From the NCBI GenBank assembly GCA_009774345.1, contig VSNR01000002.1:1-64000 (forward strand): DNA of 64,000 nt. Reading direction: 5' to 3'. A program made the position numbers and the translations under genes. Positions within the stretch are counted from its first letter, which is position 1, and every line of letters begins with the position of its first letter. Shown one piece after another: positions 1 through 9,417 of this stretch. This stretch comes from Lachnospiraceae bacterium. GTDB taxonomy: Bacteria; Bacillota; Clostridia; Lachnospirales; Lachnospiraceae. The notes under the pieces were generated by a model, which made no database searches, was not told the DNA's origin, and saw only the letters and a list, made by a program, of their open reading frames with translations.

Positions 1-1076
1 TTATTCAAGTAATCTTCCCACTCCCGGTTCACCTTGTCCGGTGCCAGCTTCTGCGTGATGGCGCAGGAATTTTCGCGCAGTTTCAGCTCAAAATCCCGGT
101 CTTCAAAAATCCGGCGGAAAGCATCTGCGAGCGCAAAGGCGTCTCCCACCGGCACAAGCAGTCCATTGACGCCGTTCTCGATCAGCGCTGCCGGACCGCC
201 GCAGGGACAGTCCGTCGAGATCACCGGCACGCCGAGCGCCATCGCCTCCATGACGGCATTGGGCATTCCCTCTGTGTTCGACGTCAGTGTAAAAATCCTT
301 GCCTTGCCTATGTGCGCCGCGATGTCATCCACTGTTCCCGGCAGCGTGATTCTTTCGGACAAGCCTTTCTCTGCCACCAGCGACTCTAGCTGGGTTCTAA
401 GCGGACCCTCGCCGTAGATCACCAGCTTCACCGACGGGTATTCGTCCGCGATCTTGGCAAATGCATGAATCAGCATGGCATGGTTTTTGTTTGCGTCCAG
501 CCTGCCCGCCGCCACAATGAGATCTTCCCGCTCTTTTGCGGTTTCCCGGTCTATAAACTGTGGATTCAGGGGATTTGGCAGAATCACACTCTTTTTCCTG
601 ACCGCCTTTGGGAAAAACGCGCGCGCCCTGTCCGTCTGGAGCACCACGCCGTCCGCAAAACGAAAGACAATCTTTGCAATCATCTGCATCCATCTGCCCT
701 CGTACTCCATCGTAGGTTCCCCGCGCACAGACACGACCGTCTTGGATGGCAGAAATGCCGCCGTCGCTACCGCCATCAGATTATTCTTGCCCAGAAACGA
801 CAAGATCACATCTGGCTTGTACGCGTTCCAGATATCGCGCAGCGCACCAAAACGGACAAAAAAATTCCTGATGCGCCCTCCCTGTAACATCGACTCGTCC
901 GGCTCCGAGTACACGCGCCGGATTTCGGGCGGGATGCTGTATTCATTCTCTTTCTTATACTGGGTCACTAGGACGACATCATAGTTCCTCTCGCGGAAAT
1001 ATACTGCGAGATTTGCTATGACCCGCTCTGACCCCCCTTTTTGAAGGGAGCTGATAAACAATGCTATTCTCTTCAT
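1..1076 (-). CDS. GT4 family glycosyltransferase, 3' end outside window
   Basis: A family 4 (GT-B fold) glycosyltransferase moving a sugar from a nucleotide donor onto a growing glycan at the cytoplasmic membrane face. The reading frame opens at an ATG at 1076 and stays open for 358 codons to the window edge without a stop. The N-terminus (MKRIALFISSLQKGGSERV) has the usual glycine-rich acceptor loop. Near residue 270 the donor-site motif EGMPNAVMEAMALG carries the E-x7-E pair, followed by STDCPCGGP. The ATG overlaps the asnB stop as ATGA, so the two are translationally coupled. It resembles the GT4 at 2963-4069, which shares the STDCP-GGP stretch, suggesting a duplicated pair. Sugar specificity cannot be told. 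Confidence 0.85.
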   Translation of the reverse strand, partial: MKRIALFISSLQKGGSERVIANLAVYFRERNYDVVLVTQYKKENEYSIPPEIRRVYSEPDESMLQGGRIRNFFVRFGALRDIWNAYKPDVILSFLGKNNLMAVATAAFLPSKTVVSVRGEPTMEYEGRWMQMIAKIVFRFADGVVLQTDRARAFFPKAVRKKSVILPNPLNPQFIDRETAKEREDLIVAAGRLDANKNHAMLIHAFAKIADEYPSVKLVIYGEGPLRTQLESLVAEKGLSERITLPGTVDDIAAHIGKARIFTLTSNTEGMPNAVMEAMALGVPVISTDCPCGGPAALIENGVNGLLVPVGDAFALADAFRRIFEDRDFELKLRENSCAITQKLAPDKVNREWEDYLN

Positions 1077-2950
1077 ATATAACCCCTATACCACTGCTGG
1101 AACACAAAGAATGACCATGCTACCTTGGAGTAATTTGCCCCCGAAGCCGGCCCCTTGTCGCCAGTCCTTGTGTATTCACTGATAAAATCATGCACATACT
1201 GCGCATCAAAGATTCCCTGTTTTTTCAGATAATCCACACTGCACATATCGAGCAGCTCCTCCCTGAGCGGCCCCCGCATCCACGCATCCAGCGGCACCCC
1301 AAAGCCGACTTTGGGCCTGTCAAGCAGGCTTTTGGGAATATAGTCATAGGCAATATCCTTCAAAATCCGCTTTTTCACGCCATTTGCATACTTGTATGCA
1401 TGGGGCAGCCGGTACGAGTATTCCATGACATTGACATCGAGAATCGGACATCTTGCCTCGATAGAATACTTCATTGTCGCCCTGTCCACCTTGCACAGAA
1501 TATCCCCCGGCAGATACGTTTCCTCGTCCAGAAGCATCCGGCGCGCCTGCCAGTGCGGCTCATGATAGCGCGGCTCGATGGGATACTTAAACGGCACGCC
1601 GCCCTCCGGCAGCATCCGGTCTATGGCCTTGATGTACGTCATGCCCCCAAGCTGTGTCTTCGTCTCTTTGTCGTGATTGCCCGCAACCACCTGCACCTTG
1701 AACGGCAGTCTGTCAAATAGTCCTATCTTGCGAAAAGGGGGCATCTGGCAGACACGGTACGTCATGCGCCCCAGCAGGTCGAGCTTCTGCGCCTGCGCTA
1801 CATTGTCATAAAGGTTGTATCCGCAGAAAAACTCATCGCCGCCATCGCCCGAAAGAACGACAGTCACATCCTTTGCCGCCAGTCCAGCCACCAGCATAGA
1901 AGGAATCTGCGAGCTGTCCGCAAAAGGTTCATCATAGTATTGCGGAATGCTTGCAACCATGTCAAACATGGCGCGCTCGTCTATATACAGCTCCGTGTGC
2001 CGCGTGCCAAGGTGCGCTGCCACCTCCTTTGCATACTTTGCCTCATTGTAGCGCTCCTCGTTAAATCCGATCGAGTACGTCCTGACAGGCTCGCCGCTCA
2101 CCTCCTGCGCAATCGCAGTGACAAGCGAAGAGTCATATCCACCGCTCAGGAAGGCGCCTACGGGAACATCCGCAATCAGCCGCTTTCTGACAGCATCTCT
2201 TAGAATGGATTTAAGCTCTGCCTTTGCCTCCTCATAAGAGCCGACTGGCTGCTGTTTCTTCGCGTGGTACACCTTGGCGAGATCCCAGTATTTGTGTCTG
2301 GACAGTTTCCCGTCCCGAAACCGCAGCATCTGCCCCGGCTCCACCTTATAGACATGCTCAAACACGGCGTCCGGCTCATTGATGCACTGCTGGTACAAAA
2401 AGCGCTTGAGCACTTCTTTTCTGATCTTCTTTGGAAATCCGGGACATGCCATGATCGGTTTGAGCTCCGATGCAAACACCAGATTGTCTCCGTCCAGCCA
2501 GTAATACAGCGGTTTCTTCCCGATTCTGTCCCGCACCAGATACAGCTCCTCTTTCTCCCGGTCATAGAGCGCGATCGCAAACATTCCCTGAAAGCGCTCG
2601 ACACATGAAATGCCCCATTTCAGATACGCCGCCAGTATCACCTCTGTGTCACACTGGGACTGGAACGGATAGTCTGACAAGTCCTTTCGCAGCTCGAGAA
2701 AGTTGTAAATCTCACCATTATAGGCAATCACCAGCCTGTCATCACAGGAGTGCATCGGCTGATGGCCCAGCATGGACAGGTCCAAGATCGACAGCCTGCG
2801 CTGTGCCAGACCGACACTGTATCCATTCCTGCCCGCAAAGATCTCCTCCCCGCTGTCATTGGGGCCCCTGTGGCGCATGGTATCATTCATCTGTTTTAAC
2901 TGTTCCAGCGAAATCTGCCTGCGTGAAACAAAACCACATATCCCGCACAT
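1073..2950 (-). CDS. asnB: Asparagine synthase-type glutamine amidotransferase
   Basis: Transfers glutamine-derived ammonia to a carboxylate activated by ATP. The frame can open at a GTG at 2959, but the ATG at 2950 is the right start: it gives MCGICGF, placing the catalytic Cys directly after Met, and an AGGAGG lies 8 nt upstream, overlapping the stop of the preceding gene. The N-terminal class II glutaminase domain (about 1-210, with RGPND and YNGEIYN) is followed by the synthetase domain with an SGGxDSS pyrophosphate loop (SGGYDSS, about residue 270). At 625 aa the length is normal. Because it sits among glycan genes with a UDP-HexNAc dehydrogenase, it more likely amidates a uronic acid, as proposed for WbpS in Pseudomonas, than makes free asparagine. 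That substrate is inference. Confidence 0.92.
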   Translation of the reverse strand: MCGICGFVSRRQISLEQLKQMNDTMRHRGPNDSGEEIFAGRNGYSVGLAQRRLSILDLSMLGHQPMHSCDDRLVIAYNGEIYNFLELRKDLSDYPFQSQCDTEVILAAYLKWGISCVERFQGMFAIALYDREKEELYLVRDRIGKKPLYYWLDGDNLVFASELKPIMACPGFPKKIRKEVLKRFLYQQCINEPDAVFEHVYKVEPGQMLRFRDGKLSRHKYWDLAKVYHAKKQQPVGSYEEAKAELKSILRDAVRKRLIADVPVGAFLSGGYDSSLVTAIAQEVSGEPVRTYSIGFNEERYNEAKYAKEVAAHLGTRHTELYIDERAMFDMVASIPQYYDEPFADSSQIPSMLVAGLAAKDVTVVLSGDGGDEFFCGYNLYDNVAQAQKLDLLGRMTYRVCQMPPFRKIGLFDRLPFKVQVVAGNHDKETKTQLGGMTYIKAIDRMLPEGGVPFKYPIEPRYHEPHWQARRMLLDEETYLPGDILCKVDRATMKYSIEARCPILDVNVMEYSYRLPHAYKYANGVKKRILKDIAYDYIPKSLLDRPKVGFGVPLDAWMRGPLREELLDMCSVDYLKKQGIFDAQYVHDFISEYTRTGDKGPASGANYSKVAWSFFVFQQWYRGYI

Positions 2951-2962
2951 TGTACACACCTC

Positions 2963-4069
2963 CTATTTTTTTTGATTCAAAATCTCTTCTATATAAGTGC
3001 GCCACTCCTCAAAGATCACCTCAGCAGAGGCGCTCTCACCAATTTTTGCCGCGTTGTGCCCGAGCTGTTGTGCAAAATCAGGATGTTCAATCAGCCGGTT
3101 CACTGCCTCGGCGAGCGCCTGCGCATCCCCGACAGGCACCAAAAGCCCATTGACCTCGGGCGTGATAATCATGCGCGGCCCGCCCGGAGGGCAGTCTGTC
3201 GAGACGACAGGAAGTCCGAGTGCCATCGCCTCGAGAATCACATTTGGCATCCCTTCATAGTCTGATGAAAATGCGGCGAGCGCCGCACAGCGCATCTCCT
3301 GCTCCAGCGTACTGCTGCTGCCCATCAGGCGGACATAGGACCACGCATCCAGCCTGCCAATCAGCTCCTCAAGCTTCTGCTTCGTGCCGTCGTAAGCGTC
3401 GGGACCATAGATTTTGAGCACATAGTCCGGGTGCTTTTGGTGTACCAGAAAAAACGCCTGAATCAGCATACACTGGTTCTTGAAATCCACCAGCCTGCCA
3501 GAGTGCACCACCACCTTCTCCCGCTGCGCCGGAATCTCATTGCCAAGAAAACGGTCACTGATCGGATTTAAGATAATCCTTGAATTTCTGCGTACATACG
3601 CCGGGAAAAAATCGCGCTGCTCAGGTGTCTGAAACACACAGCCCGCCGCCCTTCGAAACAAGAGCGGTATCTGTATCTTATCCGACAAAAAATCATAGTA
3701 TCCAACCGGATGAATGCGGACCGAAATGAGCACAGGAAGCTTCATGCCAAGCGTCGCTGTGAGCGCGCGGTAATTTGCCTTCCGCGCAAAGGCAATGACC
3801 AGATCGGGCTGCACTTTCCTCAAAAAGCGCCGAAGATTCAAAATACGGTCCGCAAAGCGCCTAAGCCGGTTATGCTTTTCCTGCTGCACGTCGAGTCCGA
3901 CATGCACGCGCCGCACGCGCGGGTCCGTCTCGTACTCGTCCTCGCCCGTCCACTCCGTCGCGATATAGACCTCATAGCCATGCGCTGCAAACTGGCCGGA
4001 CAGAGTCGTCACCACGCGCTCTGCACCGCCGCGCTCCAAGCAGTTTAAATGAAAAACTATTTTTTTCAT
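2963..4069 (-). CDS. GT4 family glycosyltransferase
   Basis: A 368-residue GT-B glycosyltransferase. It begins MKKIVFHLNCLERGGAERVV, the glycine-rich N-terminal loop of GT4 enzymes. Around residue 285 it has YEGMPNVILEAMALG with the two donor-binding glutamates seven residues apart, followed by STDCPPGGP. No signal peptide or membrane segment is seen, so it should work at the cytoplasmic membrane face. The ATG overlaps the stop of the upstream membrane protein as ATGA at 4066-4069. Its stop codon TAG forms part of the asnB ribosome binding site (TAGGAGG). It is a likely paralogue of the truncated GT4 at the left edge. Donor and acceptor are unknown. Confidence 0.9.
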   Translation of the reverse strand: MKKIVFHLNCLERGGAERVVTTLSGQFAAHGYEVYIATEWTGEDEYETDPRVRRVHVGLDVQQEKHNRLRRFADRILNLRRFLRKVQPDLVIAFARKANYRALTATLGMKLPVLISVRIHPVGYYDFLSDKIQIPLLFRRAAGCVFQTPEQRDFFPAYVRRNSRIILNPISDRFLGNEIPAQREKVVVHSGRLVDFKNQCMLIQAFFLVHQKHPDYVLKIYGPDAYDGTKQKLEELIGRLDAWSYVRLMGSSSTLEQEMRCAALAAFSSDYEGMPNVILEAMALGLPVVSTDCPPGGPRMIITPEVNGLLVPVGDAQALAEAVNRLIEHPDFAQQLGHNAAKIGESASAEVIFEEWRTYIEEILNQKK

Positions 4070-5469
4070 AAAGCACTTCCTTTGATATCATTTCGCTGTT
4101 CCCAAAGCTGATAGAGCATCATCCCCCACGCCTGATAAAACAGACCTGTATTATAGAGCATATACCGCATCTGGCAGTAGATCGTGAGCGACGTAAAGCA
4201 GACATTCACCACAATCGACAACAGCACTAACAGCGCAAACCACACCGCACGCCAAGCGTGCCGGGCATCGCCAGATCTGGCGCACCAGACGAGCGCTGCA
4301 ATCGTTGCCCCATACAGCACATACACCAAAAGCGCCGCCCAGTTGAGTATCCTGTGGACCTTGAGCACCGTCGTCACAAGCCCGTGAATCACGTTACAGC
4401 CAAACAAACCAATCAATTTGGGAATGGATGGCGGCAGAAGCGCCCGCATCAAGGTGCCGGCAATCAGGTTGTAGTTCTCCTCGCGGTCTGCCTCCGCAAT
4501 GCCCTGCGCATCCTGATATTCGCGGATCACAGGCATCACGATGTCGAATTTAATTCTGTCGTAGGAGGCGCTGTAGTGGTCTACGGCCGCCTGCCAGCCC
4601 TTCTTGGCATAGACAGTATTGTATTCTTTGGCGTCTGCCCGCTGCATGATTTCCAGAAAGAGCGCCCTGTACGGTTCTTCCTGAATATAGGAGACCATGT
4701 CCTTGTCCGCCAGATACAGCTCTGTACCAAGGATAAAGCTCGAATCCCCCGTGTGCGGTGCAAACGTTCCCCGCATCATGAGATTATAGCTGCAATCAAT
4801 GAGCTTCGTCCCCGCAAAGCCCGCAAGGCACACCAGCAGCGCACAGATGACCGCGCGCAGAACGCCCCTGCTTCTCCAAAAGGCAAAAACCACCACGACA
4901 AACAAAATCACCAGCGTGATCAGCATATGTTTGCGGATACTGATGAGTGCCACAGACCAGATGACCGCGCCCGCCATACTGCGCAGCTTCTCCCTCTTGC
5001 CGCTGTGATACAGGATGCCCAACAGACACAGAAAATAGAAAATCCACAGAGAATAGCTCAGCCCTTCCGTCTCAATGCTGTTAAAATAGCTGTACCTGCG
5101 CTGGGCGACAAAGCGGTTTAACAGCGTGATGCCATACTGTACCAATAATACCCCCATACTGCCAAGCCCGTTCAGCGCAAAAAATTTTGTGAGCTGTACT
5201 GTCACCGCACACGCTGCCAGCGCCGCCACAATGCACTGGACAATCACGGCGGCATGCAGTGAAAGCGCCGTGCCAAAAACCGCCCGAAACAGCCACAGAT
5301 ACAGGCAGTATCCCGGTTCCCGGTCGCTCTGCATATGGATGTACGACGGCGCATCCTCCGTCAGAATAATGCCGTCAAGCAAGTACCAGACCAGATAAAA
5401 AGCGAGACTGACTGCAAACAGTATGAAGATTTTGATATGATTGTTGACCTGTTTATTATGCTGTCTCAA
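4066..5469 (-). CDS. Polytopic membrane protein, GT-C-like
   Basis: A 467-residue protein of many hydrophobic segments. The frame is open further upstream, but the likely start is TTG at 5469: AGGAGG lies 7 nt before it and the TTG overlaps the upstream stop as TTGA. After the first membrane segment comes an acidic loop (ILTEDAPSYIHMQSDREPGY), the place where GT-C transferases carry metal or donor-binding acids. The order of features and the REPGY, ETEG and RYMLYN stretches recur in the protein at 10382-11845 (REPGY, MTEG, RYMIYN), so the two look like divergent paralogues. GT-C enzymes use polyprenyl-phosphate sugars outside the membrane, and two GtrB-type enzymes in this window could supply them. 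The function is inferred, not recognised from a named family. Confidence 0.75.
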   Translation of the reverse strand: MRQHNKQVNNHIKIFILFAVSLAFYLVWYLLDGIILTEDAPSYIHMQSDREPGYCLYLWLFRAVFGTALSLHAAVIVQCIVAALAACAVTVQLTKFFALNGLGSMGVLLVQYGITLLNRFVAQRRYSYFNSIETEGLSYSLWIFYFLCLLGILYHSGKREKLRSMAGAVIWSVALISIRKHMLITLVILFVVVVFAFWRSRGVLRAVICALLVCLAGFAGTKLIDCSYNLMMRGTFAPHTGDSSFILGTELYLADKDMVSYIQEEPYRALFLEIMQRADAKEYNTVYAKKGWQAAVDHYSASYDRIKFDIVMPVIREYQDAQGIAEADREENYNLIAGTLMRALLPPSIPKLIGLFGCNVIHGLVTTVLKVHRILNWAALLVYVLYGATIAALVWCARSGDARHAWRAVWFALLVLLSIVVNVCFTSLTIYCQMRYMLYNTGLFYQAWGMMLYQLWEQRNDIKGSAL

Positions 5470-6647
5470 GATACATCCTCCTGAATCAAGTCCCTGACCG
5501 CGCACAGATACCGCTCCATGCCAAACGCCTCCGCCCGCGACTTGGCTGACGCCTGATACCGCTGATAGAGCGCCTCATCGGTAAACAGCGCAACCAGCAA
5601 ATCCGCAAAGCGCCGCTCCTCTGCGCTGACGGACTCCGCCCGCAAATCCTTCTCCCCGCTAAATACGCCGGCCAATATGCCATAATCCGCATAATAGGTC
5701 TGATTCCCGTCCTTGCAGGTCTCATACGCCTCATGCAGAATCTCAGCAGGTCCCGTGAGACAGTTCACGCTCACGCAGGGCAGGCCGACCGCCATCGCTT
5801 CGATGAGCGCGTTTGGAAATCCCTCGCTCTGTGAGGTCAGCGCATACGCATCCGCCTTTCGAAGCAGAGCAAAAGGATTGGACTGCACGCCGGTAAATAA
5901 AACGGCATCCTGCATCCCAAGCTCCCCTGCAAGTTTCCTGTACGCCTCATAGCGCCCCTCCCCGATAATCATGAGTCTGAGATTCAAATCCGGTGCCTTC
6001 TTTCGCGCGAGCGCTGCCGCCTTGATAAGATGCCAGAACCCCTTGACATCGTGTTCTCTGCCCATAGACGCCACGATTTTGCCCGGCTGTGCAAAGAAAG
6101 CGTCAAATTCCGGTGCTGTACTGCACAGCGACAGCTCCCGGATTTCCTGAATGTCACAGGGATTGTACACCGCCGCTGAGCTCTTAGGATGAAACTGGCG
6201 GCTGATCTCCTGCTCCATCACCCGCGTGCAGCTGATCACCCGGTCTGCCAGCCTGCACAGAAGCCTCATCGAAGCCTTGCTGCCAAGCGCGCCATATCCC
6301 CGCACGCCCACCCAAGTAATGTCCTTTTGCTTTGACAGCACATTGACCAGATTCGCCGTCGGCCCAAAGCTGTAGCTTAGCTGCGTGCGCAGCCTTTTTT
6401 TTAACTGCCGCACGCGCCGCACGCGCTTTGCGACATTGAGCGCTTTGCCAAATCTCCCCTGCACTGCGCCCAGATGGAGGTCCGTCATCGCCACGCCCGA
6501 CACATCGTAGATCATCCCCGCTGTGTTAAAGACAACCAGATGCACATCGTACAGATCTTTTAAAAGCCGCGCTGTCGCCGCGCAGACCCGCTCAAGCCCG
6601 CCTTGGTCTAACATAGGAACGATGAGCATAATTCTTTTTTTATCCAA
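5466..6647 (-). CDS. GT4 family glycosyltransferase
   Basis: A 393-residue GT-B glycosyltransferase with an N-terminal QGGLERV acceptor loop and the donor motif SEGFPNALIEAMAVG near residue 283, containing the E-x7-E pair. The longest frame starts with TTG at 6647; an ATG six codons later (6629) is the alternative. The TTG is slightly preferred because GT4 proteins normally have a few residues before the first beta strand, but the ribosome binding site is weak for both. It ends in a 4-nt TTGA overlap with the next membrane protein, implying coupled translation. Its sugar is unknown. Confidence 0.88.
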   Translation of the reverse strand: MDKKRIMLIVPMLDQGGLERVCAATARLLKDLYDVHLVVFNTAGMIYDVSGVAMTDLHLGAVQGRFGKALNVAKRVRRVRQLKKRLRTQLSYSFGPTANLVNVLSKQKDITWVGVRGYGALGSKASMRLLCRLADRVISCTRVMEQEISRQFHPKSSAAVYNPCDIQEIRELSLCSTAPEFDAFFAQPGKIVASMGREHDVKGFWHLIKAAALARKKAPDLNLRLMIIGEGRYEAYRKLAGELGMQDAVLFTGVQSNPFALLRKADAYALTSQSEGFPNALIEAMAVGLPCVSVNCLTGPAEILHEAYETCKDGNQTYYADYGILAGVFSGEKDLRAESVSAEERRFADLLVALFTDEALYQRYQASAKSRAEAFGMERYLCAVRDLIQEDVS

Positions 6648-6648
6648 T

Positions 6649-7449
6649 TCAATTCACTCTCTTCATCAACCGCATTGCTGCCACCGCAAGTTTTCCAAGC
6701 AGCGTATTGCCTGCAAACACATTATAATAAGTAATCTTGTCCCCTCCGAATTTCAGCTTGAACTCATCAATGCCGTTTGGATTGTCAAAATCCGAGATTC
6801 CGCCCCAGTCATAGCGAAGCAGTCCCTTTTTCTTGAAATACAGGATATCCTCCCAGTGGAGCCGCTTGTTGGCGCGCCCAATCATGGACTGGTCTGCACT
6901 CTCCTCGCGGAAGCACGAAGCGGAATGCAGAAGTCTTGCATCGGTAGCATCACAGATATAAGAGTGAAAGACGATCATTTCCCCCTCATGCCACACGGCG
7001 GAGAACAGGATGCCGTCCGCCTCAAGATACTTCTGTATTGCAGACACATTGAGCTTGGTATCCGAGCCCTTAGACTGGTACATCCGCTCATAGATGTCCG
7101 CGAAGGTCTCCATCAGCTCCGGCGACTGCCCGATCTCCTTCTTGGTGTAGAACCGAATCTCAATCTGGTCCTTCTCACTTCTGCGGAACTGATACCGCAC
7201 TGCCTTGTTGACTGCCGCCAGCATCTCCTCCTCGGATCTGGTAAGATCATTCATACAGGTGTGATACTCCTGCCAGCCGCGAAAACGCCCCTTTGTCTCC
7301 TCAAACGGCACACCGTGCACAAACAGGATATCCGCCTTGCGCCGCTGCCCAAGCAGCCCGGTTATGGATGCCGTTCCCGGATACCAGATTTGATTCACCT
7401 GCAAATATAAATTCTGTACGATTTTTTTCCGATAACTAACGTCTATCAC
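6649..7449 (-). CDS. FemAB/GNAT-fold acyl- or aminoacyltransferase
   Basis: A 266-residue protein whose C-terminal half has the FemAB-like pattern: a YDWGGISDF stretch, then FKLKFGGD, which in this family ends the second GNAT-like half. Characterised FemX/A/B enzymes add amino acids from aminoacyl-tRNA to peptidoglycan precursors, and related proteins in capsule loci transfer other acyl groups. The start is GTG at 7449 with an AGGTG about 8 nt upstream. It lies between two GT4 genes inside the operon, so its acceptor is probably a glycan amine rather than lipid II. This substrate assignment is inference; a peptidoglycan role cannot be excluded. Confidence 0.7.
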   Translation of the reverse strand: MIDVSYRKKIVQNLYLQVNQIWYPGTASITGLLGQRRKADILFVHGVPFEETKGRFRGWQEYHTCMNDLTRSEEEMLAAVNKAVRYQFRRSEKDQIEIRFYTKKEIGQSPELMETFADIYERMYQSKGSDTKLNVSAIQKYLEADGILFSAVWHEGEMIVFHSYICDATDARLLHSASCFREESADQSMIGRANKRLHWEDILYFKKKGLLRYDWGGISDFDNPNGIDEFKLKFGGDKITYYNVFAGNTLLGKLAVAAMRLMKRVN

Positions 7450-7455
7450 GCTCTA

Positions 7456-8640
7456 TCACCTGCCTTTTTTATCAAAACTCCTGTACGGTGTCACATGCCC
7501 CGGCGGATTTACGCCGCTGATATAAAATGCCTCCATCGCCGCCGCCTGCTGCCGCACATCAAATCCTTTGTCCCGAAATATCTTCTCGATCGTCCCGCTG
7601 TGTTCCTCCCTGTGCAATGCCTTCTTGGCATTTCGCATAATCTCGCTCGCCCAGCCAGCAGGCGGCTCCTCGATGCTCTTGTAGACCGCAAGGTCTGTGA
7701 GCGCCGCCTCCCTCGTCACCTGATCGGAGACAAGGCACTGCAAACCTGCCGCCTGCGCCTCCACCACACTGCCCGGCAGTCCCTCAAAGACAGACGGAAA
7801 GACAAAATAGTCAAACGCCTGATAATACCGCTCCACATCAAAGCGGTTTCCCAGAAAGACCACCCTGTCCGACAATCCAAGCGTCCGTACCTTGTCCCGG
7901 ACTGCGCCCTCAAGCTCTCCCTTTCCGATCAGCACCAGCGCCGCATCGTCGCGCATTTTGCACAGCTCTGCAAAAATATCAACTAAGTAACTGTGATTTT
8001 TCATAAAGCCAAATCTGCCCACATGCCCGATGACAAACTTGTCGGCAAGCCCAAGCTCGCTGCGCACCTGACTGCGCACAGAAGCATCAAACAAAAACCG
8101 CTTGGTATCAATTGCATTGGGGATGGTCCATACCTTCCCCTGCTGCACCCACGCCCTGCCATAGACTGCCTCGCCCGCCTCCGCAGAGCAGGTAAAGCAG
8201 TAATCCGCCCTGTATTTTAGCGGTGCGCGGACAATCTTTGTCACCATTCCCTTGAGCCCCCGGTCCACGCCGGCGCTCCGCGCGTGGGCGATTGTCACGG
8301 GAATGCCCGCCTTCTTGGCAATCGGCAGATAAAACGCCGCAGTGCTGGTCATATGCCCCTGCACCGCCGCAAACGCGTGATGCTCCTGAAAAAACCGCCG
8401 AAGCGCCCTCTTGTAAGCAGACAGATTCAGCCCCCGAAAGCGCGGGACAGCATAAATCCTGCCGCCAAGACTCCGAATCTCCTGATCGTACTGTCCTTCT
8501 TTTTCTGTGTGCACGAGGAAATCAAACTGTACCTTCGTCCGGTCTAACGCGCGGTAAAGCTCCATCACCCTGCTCTCCGCGCCGCCAAGATTCGTCGTCC
8601 CCAGCACATTCAACACCCTCACTGGATTGGTCTGCATCAT
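7456..8640 (-). CDS. GT4 family glycosyltransferase, EpsF-like
   Basis: A 394-residue GT-B glycosyltransferase. The frame is open 51 codons further upstream, but that stretch overlaps the preceding gene and is not GT4-like. The ATG at 8640 overlaps that gene's TGA as ATGA and is followed by VRVLNVLGTTNLGGAESR, the expected N-terminus. The donor motif FEGLPGSVVEAQAAG near residue 290 holds the paired glutamates. The N-terminal pattern resembles EpsF-type exopolysaccharide transferases of Firmicutes. Specificity is unknown. Confidence 0.88.
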   Translation of the reverse strand: MMQTNPVRVLNVLGTTNLGGAESRVMELYRALDRTKVQFDFLVHTEKEGQYDQEIRSLGGRIYAVPRFRGLNLSAYKRALRRFFQEHHAFAAVQGHMTSTAAFYLPIAKKAGIPVTIAHARSAGVDRGLKGMVTKIVRAPLKYRADYCFTCSAEAGEAVYGRAWVQQGKVWTIPNAIDTKRFLFDASVRSQVRSELGLADKFVIGHVGRFGFMKNHSYLVDIFAELCKMRDDAALVLIGKGELEGAVRDKVRTLGLSDRVVFLGNRFDVERYYQAFDYFVFPSVFEGLPGSVVEAQAAGLQCLVSDQVTREAALTDLAVYKSIEEPPAGWASEIMRNAKKALHREEHSGTIEKIFRDKGFDVRQQAAAMEAFYISGVNPPGHVTPYRSFDKKGR

Positions 8641-9416
8641 TTTTTGTTTTTTCCTTTTCCCCTTCTGTTCTTCAGATTGACGAGCACAAACTTGGCAAGC
8701 GCCATCCAATACTCCTTCCAATGTCCAAACACACTGCGCCCTACGGGCTCCACCCTGACAAGCTCCCGATAGGAAACCAGCCTGTCGCGGCAATCCGCAA
8801 AAAGCTGCTCATACCGCTCAAAATCCCTGTCCTCCATCGTGTTTGCATGGACGACAAAGGTCGTATAACCCTGCTTGTCCATCTTTTTGAGGACACTCCC
8901 CTGACGGTAGGAAATCGGATAAAAGACCATGCCCCACCTGATATATGGTCTGTCCCCAAAGCCGTCCGTCATCCTGTGAAATCCCAGTTTTTTGAGTGCT
9001 TTTATTGTATTTTTGTCAAAGGAGTGCGCAGGCGCCATAAAAAGATCTGTGTCAATGCCGTGTGCCGAGAGAATCTTCCTGCCTTCCTTCAAGGATTCGT
9101 ACTGTTGTTTGTAGCTTCTCCCTGCAAACTCCGAAAGCCGGTTGAGCGGGAAACAGCCCATTTTTTTGGTGTAGTACACATGCGTGACCCCATGCTGTGC
9201 AATCGTCCAGCCCTCGTCCTTTAGTGTTTTCAGATAATCCCAGAAAGCTGCCGAAGAAATCTCGGGCTCATCAATATGAAGCATCGCATCCTGACAGTCT
9301 GGCACGACCCCTATAAGCGGCTGAACCTGATACAGATCGCAAAGCGCCTTAAACCGCATAAACTTCGCCCAATCCATATCAGGTGTGACATCATCCATCC
9401 GTATACTAATCTTCAT
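8637..9416 (-). CDS. Polysaccharide deacetylase-like protein (DUF2334 type)
   Basis: A 259-residue protein of the NodB/DUF2334 carbohydrate esterase group. The ATG at 9416 gives MKISIRMDDVTPD, with the metal-binding Asp pair at residues 8-9; an HGVTH (HxxxH) zinc motif lies at 75-79. The frame is open upstream, but that part lies inside the epimerase gene, so the ATG one base after that gene's TAA is preferred. No signal peptide is seen, so it would act in the cytoplasm, perhaps removing an N-acetyl group from a lipid-linked or nucleotide sugar. It ends in an ATGA overlap with the next GT4. Substrate unknown. Confidence 0.78.
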   Translation of the reverse strand: MKISIRMDDVTPDMDWAKFMRFKALCDLYQVQPLIGVVPDCQDAMLHIDEPEISSAAFWDYLKTLKDEGWTIAQHGVTHVYYTKKMGCFPLNRLSEFAGRSYKQQYESLKEGRKILSAHGIDTDLFMAPAHSFDKNTIKALKKLGFHRMTDGFGDRPYIRWGMVFYPISYRQGSVLKKMDKQGYTTFVVHANTMEDRDFERYEQLFADCRDRLVSYRELVRVEPVGRSVFGHWKEYWMALAKFVLVNLKNRRGKGKNKK

Positions 9417-9417
9417 G

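Noticed and set aside
1073..2950. AsnB as part of free asparagine metabolism only
   Set aside because: Not excluded, but its place between two glycosyltransferase genes makes a glycan role more likely.
2951..2959. Upstream GTG start for asnB
   Set aside because: It would bury the catalytic Cys behind four residues and lies on the ribosome binding site; the ATG at 2950 is better.
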